DNA of 55,592 nt from Streptomyces huiliensis. Its GTDB lineage: Bacteria; Actinomycetota; Actinomycetes; Streptomycetales; Streptomycetaceae. Under the pieces are notes generated by a model, which was given only the letters and a program-made list of their open reading frames with translations, made no database searches and was not told where the DNA came from. Within the stretch, counting starts at the first letter, position 1. Every line of letters begins with the position of its first letter. The stretch lies in the NCBI RefSeq assembly GCF_020037025.1, contig NZ_JAIQLH010000089.1, forward strand, positions 1-55,592. The letters are read 5' to 3'. Below are positions 49,363 to 55,592 of the stretch, in pieces. A program made the translations under genes and the position numbers.

Positions 49363-50156
49363 GCCGGCATCACGGCGGGGACGTCCCCGTCCGGACCCTT
49401 CCTGCCGTCGCGGGCCGCGGCGGCGCCGGCCGGACGGGTGCTTCCCGTTCGCGAAGCCGTGGTCCGCGCGCCCTGGCCGGGCTGGTTGACGTCCTCCCCG
49501 GCCTTGCGCTGCTCGTGGAAGGCGAGGATCTGCAGCTCGATCGACAGGTCGACCTTGCGCACGTCGACGCCGTCCGGCACCGCGAGCACGGTCGGCGCGA
49601 AGTTGAGGATCGAGGTGACCCCGGCGGCCACCAGGCGGTCGCAGACCTGCTGGGCGGCGCCGGCCGGGGTGGCGATGACGCCGATGGAGACGCCGTTGTC
49701 GCTGATGATCGACTCGAGTTCGTCGGTGTGCCGCACGGGCAGCCCGGCCACCGGCTTGCCCGCCATCGCGGGGTCGGCGTCGATCAGGGCCGCGACGCGG
49801 AAGCCGCGGGAGGCGAAGCCGCCGTAGTTGGCGAGGGCCGCGCCGAGGTTTCCGATGCCGACGATGACGACCGGCCAGTCCTGGGTCAGGCCGAGCTCGC
49901 GGGAGATCTGGTAGACGAGGTACTCCACGTCGTAGCCCACGCCGCGGGTGCCGTACGAGCCGAGGTAGCTGAAGTCCTTGCGCAGCTTGGCGGAGTTGAC
50001 CCCCGCCGCCGTCGCGAGCTCCTCCGAGGAGACCGTGGGGACCGAGCGCTCGGAGAGCGCGGTCAGCGCGCGCAGGTACAGCGGAAGCCGGGCGACGGTG
50101 GCCTCGGGAATCCCTCGGCTTCGGGTCGCCGGTCGGTGAGTTCGGCCAGTTGCCAC
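49359..50156 (-). CDS. rex: Redox-sensing repressor Rex
   Basis: A 265-aa Rex repressor. The N-terminal winged helix (~15-85, with PEATVARLPLYLRAL and SSEELATAAGVNSAKLRKDFSYLGSYG) binds DNA; the Rossmann part carries VVIVGIGNLGAALA, binding NADH. High NADH releases it from DNA. The C-terminal ~40 residues are disordered-looking (Gly, Arg, Ala, Pro). GTG 50156 has AGGAG at 5-nt spacing. First gene of rex-hemA-hemC-hemD-hemB, with a Rex operator in its own promoter region, so it should control itself and haem synthesis. In S. coelicolor it also controls respiratory genes such as cydAB. Confidence 0.95.
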   Translation of the reverse strand: MATGRTHRPATRSRGIPEATVARLPLYLRALTALSERSVPTVSSEELATAAGVNSAKLRKDFSYLGSYGTRGVGYDVEYLVYQISRELGLTQDWPVVIVGIGNLGAALANYGGFASRGFRVAALIDADPAMAGKPVAGLPVRHTDELESIISDNGVSIGVIATPAGAAQQVCDRLVAAGVTSILNFAPTVLAVPDGVDVRKVDLSIELQILAFHEQRKAGEDVNQPGQGARTTASRTGSTRPAGAAAARDGRKGPDGDVPAVMPA

Positions 50157-50548
50157 GGTGCTCCTGCGGGTAGAGCGGGGCTGCGGGCGGCGTCCTGTCC
50201 CAGGACCGCCCCGTCGTATGCAGGCTATGTCTTTGTGAACGCGTGCACAAAGATGGTGTCCGCTTTGTCCGTGCAAAGTGACAGGCGTCACGCGGTCTTT
50301 CGAGCCGTTCGGGGAACCATTGACCGACTCACGCCTACAACCACGCACGTCACGCCCGCACCAGGGGTCGGTCGACGGGGACACGGGCGCTCACTCCTCA
50401 CCGCTATACCCCCGGACACCAACAAATCGCCCATGATGGTAGTCGACTCAGGCACCTATCCGCCCCTCCCGGAACGGCGGCGCCTCCCTGATCACCAGGG
50501 CCCGTCCGGCCCTCTCCGCACCCCGTCCGGCCCCGGCACAATGGCCGC
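50157..50548. other. Intergenic region between divergent rex and glutaredoxin genes
   Basis: 392 bp without a gene. It holds the Rex operator (50233-50250), a second weak inverted repeat CTTTGTCCGTGCAAAG (50263-50278), and GTGACAGGCGTCAC (50278-50291). No promoter for the downstream gene could be assigned with confidence. Codon structure is absent and G+C is lower than in the flanking genes. Confidence 0.6.
50233..50250. promoter_or_regulatory. Rex operator (ROP)
   Basis: TTGTGAACGCGTGCACAA is an inverted repeat that fits the Rex consensus TTGTGAAN(4)TTCACAA with one changed position. It lies 77 bp before the rex start, in a suitable place to block the rex-hem promoter. The match to the known S. 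coelicolor rex operator is from memory. Confidence 0.85.
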
Positions 50549-50818
50549 ATGAGTCTGCTGCGCCGCCGCAAGAACCCCGCGGATCACGTCGTCACCCTGG
50601 TCGGCAAGCCCGGCTGCCACCTCTGCGACGCCGCCGAGACCGTCATCGCCGAGGTCTGCGGCGGCCTCGGCACCCGCTGGGAGAAGAAGGACATCACCCA
50701 GGACGAGGAGCTGCACCGCAGGTACTGGGAGCAGATCCCGGTCGTCCTGATCGACGGCGAGCAGCACGACTTCTGGCGCGTGGACCCGGCCCGGCTCCGC
50801 AAGGCCCTCGGCGGCTGA
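50549..50818 (+). CDS. Glutaredoxin-like protein (DUF836)
   Basis: An 89-aa thioredoxin-fold protein with LVGKPGCHLCDAAETVI, i.e. a CxxC motif (C23, C26), and the cis-Pro region EQIPVVLIDGEQHDFWRVD. It resembles the short glutaredoxin/DUF836 family, probably a thiol oxidoreductase using mycothiol or thioredoxin partners in this lineage (inference). It starts at ATG 50549 without a strong ribosome site. It stands between rex and the HAD gene, which makes a link to redox control attractive but unproven. Cytosolic. Confidence 0.88.
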   Translation: MSLLRRRKNPADHVVTLVGKPGCHLCDAAETVIAEVCGGLGTRWEKKDITQDEELHRRYWEQIPVVLIDGEQHDFWRVDPARLRKALGG

Positions 50819-50887
50819 TCCGCCCCGGCACGCGGCGACGCGGGGTTACCGACACGTATCGTTCATGTCAGAGCCCCGTCACCGCCC

Positions 50888-50915
50888 TGATCACTCCGAA
50901 CAAACTGGCTATGCT
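50888..50915 (+). promoter_or_regulatory. Candidate leaderless promoter of the HAD gene
   Basis: TATGCT (50910-50915) lies 6 nt before ATG 50922, with TGATCA (50888-50893) 16 bp upstream as a weak -35. The local sequence is A-rich for this genome, and no ribosome site precedes the ATG. Transcription would begin at the start codon. Confidence 0.4.
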
Positions 50916-50921
50916 CGCGGC

Positions 50922-51965
50922 ATGGCCCACCCGTCGCCCGACCGCCGTCCCGGCAGGAGCCCCTTCGCGGGGCGCCTCGAATTCCGCTGGCTGTCCTGGC
51001 TCACGTGGCTCTCGCCGCGCCGCTACGCCACCGCGCGCAGCGTCCGGGCGGGCGAGGCGGCGGCCGAGGCCGCCCGCAAGACGGTCCAGGAGCAGGAGGC
51101 CCGGGAGGCCGCCCCGGCCGTCGAGGAGGCCCCCGCCGCCACGGGCGGCAAGAAGGCCGCACGGGCCGCGGAGCCCGAGTTCCCCGTCGCCGGCGACACC
51201 AAGGCGGCGGCCTTCTTCGACCTCGACAACACCGTGATGCAGGGCGCCGCCCTCTTCCACTTCGGCCGCGGCCTCTACAAGCGGCACTTCTTCCGCAAGC
51301 GCGAACTCGCCCGCTTCGCCTGGCAACAGGCCTGGTTCCGGCTGGCCGGCAACGAGGACCCCGCACACATCCAGGACGCGCGCGACAGCGCCCTGTCGAT
51401 CGTCAAGGGCCACCGCGTCTCCGAGCTGATGTCCGTCGGCGAGGAGATCTACGACGAGTACATGGCCGAGCGCATCTGGCCCGGCACCCGTGCCCTCGCC
51501 CAGGCCCACCTGGACGCGGGCCAGAAGGTCTGGCTGGTGACCGCGGCCCCGATCGAGACCGCGACGATCATCGCCCGCCGGCTCGGCCTGACCGGCGCCC
51601 TGGGCACCGTCGCCGAGTCCGTCGGCGGCGTCTACACCGGCAAGCTCGTCGGCGAGATGCTGCACGGTCCGGCCAAGGCCGAGGCCGTCCGCGCCCTGGT
51701 CGCCGCCGAGGGCCTGGAGCTCTCCCGGTGCGCCGCGTACAGCGACTCCGCCAACGACATCCCGATGCTGTCGCTGGTCGGCCACCCCTGCGCGGTCAAC
51801 CCCGACGCGCGGCTGCGGCGCCACGCCCGGGAGCACGGCTGGCGGCTGCGCGACTACCGCACCGGCCGCAAGGCGGCCCGGATCGGCATCCCGGCCGCCG
51901 TCGGCCTGGGCGCCCTGGCGGGCGGCACCGCGGCGGCCGTCGCCCTGCACCGCCGCCGGCGCTGA
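50922..51965 (+). CDS. HAD-IB family phosphatase (SerB-like)
   Basis: A 347-aa haloacid dehalogenase-type hydrolase with the nucleophile motif AAFFDLDNTVM (~110-120), LVTAAPIE (motif II), and AYSDSANDIPMLSLVG (motif IV), matching the SerB-related HAD-IB group. A basic, Ala/Glu-rich segment fills residues ~50-105, and a hydrophobic tail AAVGLGALAGGTAAAVAL near the C-terminus could insert into the membrane. Two starts are possible: 50865 adds 19 residues, while 50922 coincides with a likely leaderless promoter and is preferred. Substrate unknown; homologues include phosphoserine and lipid phosphatases. Confidence 0.85.
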   Translation: MAHPSPDRRPGRSPFAGRLEFRWLSWLTWLSPRRYATARSVRAGEAAAEAARKTVQEQEAREAAPAVEEAPAATGGKKAARAAEPEFPVAGDTKAAAFFDLDNTVMQGAALFHFGRGLYKRHFFRKRELARFAWQQAWFRLAGNEDPAHIQDARDSALSIVKGHRVSELMSVGEEIYDEYMAERIWPGTRALAQAHLDAGQKVWLVTAAPIETATIIARRLGLTGALGTVAESVGGVYTGKLVGEMLHGPAKAEAVRALVAAEGLELSRCAAYSDSANDIPMLSLVGHPCAVNPDARLRRHAREHGWRLRDYRTGRKAARIGIPAAVGLGALAGGTAAAVALHRRRR

Positions 51966-52435
51966 CGCGCCTCCGCCTCCGCCTCCGCCACCGCCTTCAG
52001 CCGCGCCCCGACGGAAAGCCGTCCCCCGGCCCGCGCCCCGGCCCGCCCCCCCGCCGTCACCGGATCGGGCGATCACCCAGGCGAGCCGCAGACGCCACAT
52101 TGGCCACGCTGCGTAACCGGCGTTCCCCCACAGGCAATCCGGTTGTCATACCCCCACACAGCCCCCGACAGTCCTGCCGTGTCCGGATTGCCACAACACG
52201 CTGCCCAATCGGCCACACCCGCAGCAAATACGGTCAACTTCCGCTGGCAGTTCGATATTTGAACGTGCAGCAATGGGTGGGAGTGCGAACGGAAACGATG
52301 ATTTGAGCAACTCGGTGTAGTGCTGCCTGTACGAAGGGTTATTCTCCTCAGACGCAAACCGGTACCTCGCTTGTCCCTACGTCGAGTGAACGCATCGGTA
52401 CTGCACGTGATGGAAGCTCTGCCTCTGGGAGTCCC
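51966..52435. other. Upstream region of bldN
   Basis: 470 bp without a gene. It opens with CTCCGCC microrepeats (51,970-52,000), and has lower G+C from about 52,100 on. It contains two BldD-like boxes near its right end. A putative -35 TTGAGC near 52,300 lies in the lower-GC part, but no -10 fits well. No leader peptide could be supported. Confidence 0.6.
52377..52410. promoter_or_regulatory. Two BldD-like boxes upstream of bldN
   Basis: CTAC-N5-GTGA (52377-52389) and GTAC-N5-GTGA (52398-52410) each match seven of eight positions of the TNAC-N5-GTNA BldD consensus. They are 21 bp apart, two helical turns, so BldD dimers could bind the same face. BldD is a known repressor of bldN in S. coelicolor; the sites here are inferred. 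Confidence 0.5.
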
Positions 52436-53254
52436 GTGTACCCACACGTCGGGGTTGACGCCTCGGGCCTGGCTACGCTGCGCGCAGCGGTCGTCGACCG
52501 TCTGCGCGGCTTCGTCCCCACCGCGTACGCCGTCCCCGCCTTCGCCACACCCATCCCCGCGGTAGCCGTTGGCGCTGCCGGGCAAAGGAGCCCCTGCTAC
52601 GCCCTGGCCGAGGCCGGCGCCGCCGTCGGCAGACGCGCCCGCCGCGGCACCGCGTCCACCGCGACGGCCACCGCCACCACCCCCCGCCGCCCCAGCGCCG
52701 ACAGCGACAGCGCCCGCATGCTGGACCTCGTCGAACGCGCCCAGGCCGGCGAGGCCGAGGCGTTCGGCCGCCTCTACGACCAGTACGCGGACACCGTCTA
52801 CCGCTACATCTACTACCGCGTCGGCGGCCGGGCCACGGCCGAGGACCTGACCAGCGAGACGTTCCTGCGCGCCCTGCGCCGCATCGGCACCTTCACCTGG
52901 CAGGGCCGCGACTTCGGCGCCTGGCTGGTCACCATCGCCCGCAACCTCGTCGCCGACCACTTCAAGTCCTCCCGGTTCCGCCTGGAGGTCACCACCGGCG
53001 AGATGCTCGACGCCAACGAGGTCGAGCGCAGCCCCGAGGACTCCGTCCTCGAATCCCTGTCCAACGCCGCCCTGTTGGAGGCGGTGCGCAAGCTCAACCC
53101 CCAGCAGCAGGAGTGCGTCACCCTGCGCTTCCTCCAGGGCCTGTCGGTCGCCGAGACCGCCCGGGTCATGGGGAAGAACGAAGGCGCGATCAAGACCCTC
53201 CAGTACCGGGCCGTCCGCACCCTCGCCCGGCTCCTCCCCGACGACGCCCGCTGA
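52436..53254 (+). CDS. bldN: ECF sigma factor BldN (pro-sigma)
   Basis: A 272-aa ECF sigma factor with an N-terminal extension of about 90 residues (starting MYPHVGVDASGLATLRA) that matches the pro-sequence of BldN/AdsA, which must be removed for activity. Region 2 is GEAEAFGRLYDQYADTVYRYIYYRVG...AEDLTSETFLRALRRIGTF and region 4 is LNPQQQECVTLRFLQGLSVAETARVMGKNEGAIKTLQYRAVRTLARLL. It drives chaplin, rodlin and bldM genes during aerial development in known Streptomyces. GTG 52436 has GGGAG a few bases upstream. Its anti-sigma gene lies downstream. Assignment by strong recall of the family plus the neighbouring rsbN. Confidence 0.93.
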   Translation: MYPHVGVDASGLATLRAAVVDRLRGFVPTAYAVPAFATPIPAVAVGAAGQRSPCYALAEAGAAVGRRARRGTASTATATATTPRRPSADSDSARMLDLVERAQAGEAEAFGRLYDQYADTVYRYIYYRVGGRATAEDLTSETFLRALRRIGTFTWQGRDFGAWLVTIARNLVADHFKSSRFRLEVTTGEMLDANEVERSPEDSVLESLSNAALLEAVRKLNPQQQECVTLRFLQGLSVAETARVMGKNEGAIKTLQYRAVRTLARLLPDDAR

Positions 53255-53341
53255 GCCGCCGCCGCCCCCCGGCGAGACACCGCCGGGACCGCCGGTCGGC
53301 CGCCCGAAGTCCCGCCCGACGGCCCGTCCGCGACGGCGGCG

Positions 53342-53370
53342 CGTAACCCGACTGCCACGCCGCTCGTTGT
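53342..53370 (+). promoter_or_regulatory. Candidate sigma-BldN promoter of rsbN
   Basis: CGTAAC (53342-53347) and CGTTGT (53365-53370) are 17 bp apart, close to the -35/-10 pattern I recall for sigma-BldN-dependent promoters. It lies about 128 bp before rsbN, which in S. venezuelae has its own BldN-dependent promoter. The consensus is from memory. Confidence 0.5.
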
Positions 53371-53498
53371 GCGGGATGCAGACTTCCCGCTGTCGCGCCA
53401 TGCCGCACACACTCACTCGATCGAGTGGATGCACTCAAGGCGTGCAACCTCCAGGTGTCCGGGGGAGTCGATCGTCATGACGAGAGGAGGTGCCGCCT

Positions 53499-54728
53499 GT
53501 GATCGCGAACGTTTCGGCGCACCGGCGGGCGAACGCCTTCGCCCAAGCCCTGGAGGAGCAGGAACTCCAGGGCGAGGCGGCCGTACGGACCGGCCCACCG
53601 GCGGACGAGGCCGAACGGGGACGGCTGCTCAGCCTGGCGGGCGGGCTCGCCGCGCTGCCCGCCCCCGAGCTCGATCCCGAGGTGCGGACCGTGCAGCGGG
53701 CGCAGCTGATCGCCGCCATGGAGGCCCATTTCGCAGGGGGCGCCGCGTCGGTCCCGGAGCCCCGCAAGGCCGCCAGGGCGGACGGGTCGTCCGGATCCTC
53801 CGGCCGGGGAGCCCACCGGGCCGGCCCGCTCGGCCGGCTCAAGCCGCGCTCCCGCTGGTCCAAGGGACTGGCGGCCGGCGGTCTCACCGTGGGCGTCGCG
53901 GCCGGAGCGCTCGGCGGAGTCGCCGCCGCCAGCTCCAACGCCCTGCCGGGTGACACCCTTTACGGGCTCAAGCGCGGCATGGAGGACCTCAAGCTCGGCA
54001 TGGCCGACAGCGACTCCGAGCGCGGCGACATCCTCCTCGACCAGGCGTCCACCCGCCTCCAGGAGGCCCGCCGGCTGATGGAGCGGGGCCGCTCGGGCCA
54101 CCTCGACCACGAGGACCTGAGCGAGATCCGCAAGACCCTCACGGGCATGCGCCAGGACGTCTCCGAGGGCCACCGCCTGCTGCGCGCCGCGTACGACCAG
54201 GACGGCTCGCTGGGCCCGCTGCGGCGCCTCTCGTCGTTCACCGCCTCGCACCGCGAGGGCTGGAGCCAGCTGCGCGACCGGCTGCCGCTCCCGCTCACCG
54301 ACGTGCGGGACGACGTCAGTTCGGTCTTCAGGGCCATAGACGACGAGATCGAGCCGCTGCAGTCGCTGATCCACGACAAGGACCGGCACGACAGCCACGG
54401 CCGGCACGCCGCCGGCACCCCGCACACCGACCACCGGAGCACCCCGGGCCACAGCGCCCCCGCGCCCCGTACGTCGGCGAGCGGCGGCGGCAAGCACGCG
54501 TCCCACCGTCCGGCGGCGCCCTCCCAGAGCGCCCAGGACGAGCAGGAGGGGCTGCTCGGCGGCACGGGTCTGCTGCGTCCCGCCCCGTCGGCGGAGAGCT
54601 CGGGCCCGTCCGGCACCGCGCCGCAGGGCAAGGACGGCAAGCCGTCCAAGCAGCCGGACGTCACGCTCCCGCCGCTGCTGCCGGAGATCCTCCCGGGCCT
54701 CGGCATCCACGGAGAGGACCAGAGATAG
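53499..54728 (+). CDS. rsbN: Anti-sigma factor RsbN (DUF5667, membrane)
   Basis: A 409-aa membrane protein next to bldN, where RsbN, the anti-sigma of BldN, is expected. The cytoplasmic N-terminus (VIANVSAHRRANAFAQALEEQELQG) would hold BldN. A single transmembrane helix lies near 122-144 (KGLAAGGLTVGVAAGALGGVAAA), and the DUF5667-like outer segment begins SSNALPGDTLYGLKRGMEDLKLGMA. The long C-terminus from ~290 on is Pro/Ser/His/Gly-rich. GTG 53499 has AGGAGG at 8 nt; the in-frame GTG 53490 overlaps that site and is rejected. Production from a sigma-BldN promoter would form a negative feedback loop. Confidence 0.88.
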   Translation: MIANVSAHRRANAFAQALEEQELQGEAAVRTGPPADEAERGRLLSLAGGLAALPAPELDPEVRTVQRAQLIAAMEAHFAGGAASVPEPRKAARADGSSGSSGRGAHRAGPLGRLKPRSRWSKGLAAGGLTVGVAAGALGGVAAASSNALPGDTLYGLKRGMEDLKLGMADSDSERGDILLDQASTRLQEARRLMERGRSGHLDHEDLSEIRKTLTGMRQDVSEGHRLLRAAYDQDGSLGPLRRLSSFTASHREGWSQLRDRLPLPLTDVRDDVSSVFRAIDDEIEPLQSLIHDKDRHDSHGRHAAGTPHTDHRSTPGHSAPAPRTSASGGGKHASHRPAAPSQSAQDEQEGLLGGTGLLRPAPSAESSGPSGTAPQGKDGKPSKQPDVTLPPLLPEILPGLGIHGEDQR

Positions 54729-54741
54729 CGGTCGGACGCGA

Positions 54742-54777
54742 CGGTGGCCGGTGCTCCCGCGGGAGCACCGGCCACCG
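54742..54777. terminator. Perfect-stem terminator between rsbN and the acyltransferase gene
   Basis: CGGTGGCCGGTGCTCCC (54742-54758) pairs over 17 bp with GGGAGCACCGGCCACCG (54761-54777) around a 2-nt GC spacer, so a real loop would open one or two pairs. TTCTTTGATC follows. It serves the convergent genes. Confidence 0.9.
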
Positions 54778-54803
54778 TTCTTTGATCGGAAGACGCCCTT
54801 TGA

Positions 54804-55592
54804 TCAGAAAAACACCGACCGCCGCTGCACCAGCAGCTTGTACAGGGTGTGCTGGATCGTCTCCCGCACCTGGTCGGTGAGGTTGAACATCAGCATCGGA
54901 TCGTCCGCCGCCTCAGGCGGATACCCCTCGGTGGGCACCGGCTCGCCGAACTGGATCGTCCACTTCGTCGGCAGCGGGACGGCGCCCAGCGGCCCGAGCC
55001 ACGGGAACGTCGGCGTCAGCGGGAAGTACGGCAGCCCCAGCAGCCGCGCGAGCGTCTTGGAGTTGCCGACCATGGGGTAGATCTCCTCGGCCCCGACGAT
55101 CGAGCAGGGAACGATCGGCGCCCCGGCCCGCAGCGCCGTCGAGACGAAGCCGCCCCGTCCGAAGCGCTGCAGCCGGTACCGCTCCGAGAACGGCTTCCCG
55201 ATCCCCTTGAACCCCTCCGGCATCACCCCGACCACCTCGCCGCGCTCCAGGAGCCGCTGGGCGTCCTCGGCGCAGGCGAGGGTGTGGCCGAGCTTGCGGG
55301 AGATCTCGTTGACGACGGGCAGCTTGAAGACCAGGTCGGCGGCGAGCATCCGGACGTGCCGGGCCGCCGGGTGGTGGTCGTGCACGGCGACCTGGAGCAT
55401 CAGCCCGTCGATCGGGAGCGTCCCGGAGTGGTTGGCGACGACCAGCGCGGCGCCCTTCTCCGGGATGTTCTCGATGCCCCGCACCTCCACCCGGAAGTAC
55501 TTCTCGGCGAACGGGCGCAGGGCGGAGAGCACGACCTGGTCGGTGAGCTCCTTGTCGAAGCCGAACTCGTCCACCTCGTAGTCGCCGGTGAT
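54804..55592 (-). CDS. 1-acylglycerol-3-phosphate O-acyltransferase family protein (5' end outside the window)
   Basis: The frame is open at the right edge (ITGDYEVDEFGFDKELTD precedes the first internal start), so the N-terminus is missing. Visible: the PlsC-type HX4D motif as NHSGTLPID, with GVMPEGFKGIGKPF and RGGFVSTALRAGAPIVPCSIVGAEEIYPM, the glycerol-phosphate-binding and catalytic blocks of this family. Such enzymes transfer an acyl group from acyl-CoA to a lysophospholipid or similar acceptor at the membrane. The long soluble N-terminal region seen in homologues is likely cut off. Specificity unknown. Confidence 0.87.
   Translation of the reverse strand: MTGDYEVDEFGFDKELTDQVVLSALRPFAEKYFRVEVRGIENIPEKGAALVVANHSGTLPIDGLMLQVAVHDHHPAARHVRMLAADLVFKLPVVNEISRKLGHTLACAEDAQRLLERGEVVGVMPEGFKGIGKPFSERYRLQRFGRGGFVSTALRAGAPIVPCSIVGAEEIYPMVGNSKTLARLLGLPYFPLTPTFPWLGPLGAVPLPTKWTIQFGEPVPTEGYPPEAADDPMLMFNLTDQVRETIQHTLYKLLVQRRSVFF

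Noticed and set aside
1..55592. tRNA, rRNA and CRISPR features
   Set aside because: No GGTTCGAATCC-type T-arm or regular spacer-repeat array was noticed by eye on either strand; a tRNA search tool would settle it.

Overview
The window is high-GC actinobacterial DNA, almost certainly a Streptomyces chromosome. Coding strands are G/C-rich at the third position, many genes start with GTG or TTG, and 4-nt stop/start overlaps are common. It carries the futalosine route to menaquinone, a C5 haem operon headed by rex, a class I lysyl-tRNA synthetase, and bldN with its anti-sigma gene. It reads as core chromosome with a few accessory patches. No rRNA, tRNA, CRISPR array, prophage or complete insertion sequence was seen.

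Layout. 1-4.3 kb: the 3' end of an esterase gene, mqnA, a cold-shock gene with a hairpin leader, and a fatty acyl-CoA ligase gene. 4.4-12.3 kb (accessory): an AraC regulator, a secreted lipase and a TetR regulator; then an HATPase gene coupled to an unknown small ORF and, divergently, an HTH/TPR regulator containing a TTA codon, followed by a creatininase gene, a broken NUDIX gene and an SDR gene. 12.4-14.1 kb: a dicarboxylate/amino-acid symporter preceded by a probable leaderless Cys-containing leader peptide. 14.2-21.4 kb: menaquinone genes (mqnE, ubiX-like, mqnP, mqnL) mixed with an Lrp regulator, GNAT, Uma2 and small conserved genes. 21.7-26.1 kb: Tat-exported phospholipase C and FAD oxidase, SRPBCC and Uma2 genes. 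26.2-33.9 kb: cytochrome c biogenesis operon (ResA/CcdA/ResB/CcsB), a histidine phosphatase, hemL and a conserved hypothetical gene. 34-39.9 kb (accessory): SDR, VOC, lipoproteins, a membrane protein and rtcB. 40-43.7 kb: divergent lysS and argS. 43.7-50.2 kb: an HATPase gene and the rex-hemA-hemC-hemD-hemB operon. 50.2-55.6 kb: glutaredoxin-like and HAD genes, bldN, rsbN and a truncated acyltransferase gene.

How the genes work together. MqnA and MqnE make the first futalosine intermediates, and MqnP plus the UbiD/UbiX pair prenylate and decarboxylate the later ones; MqnB, MqnC and MqnD are not in the window. HemA and HemL make aminolevulinate from glutamyl-tRNA, HemB/C/D carry it to uroporphyrinogen III, and the Ccs system attaches haem to exported cytochromes. 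A clear Rex operator before rex links haem supply to the NADH/NAD+ ratio. Menaquinone, haem and cytochrome assembly therefore lie within 50 kb. BldN and its membrane anti-sigma factor form a developmental switch, with candidate BldD and sigma-BldN sites.

Second-look items: the leader peptide before the symporter, the TTA-containing regulator cassette with its decayed NUDIX gene and coupled small ORF, two copies of a Streptomyces intergenic hairpin repeat (one supplying the end of a gene), a codon-usage anomaly inside rtcB, and a degenerate methyltransferase half on HemD. Comparisons with S. coelicolor gene order are from memory.
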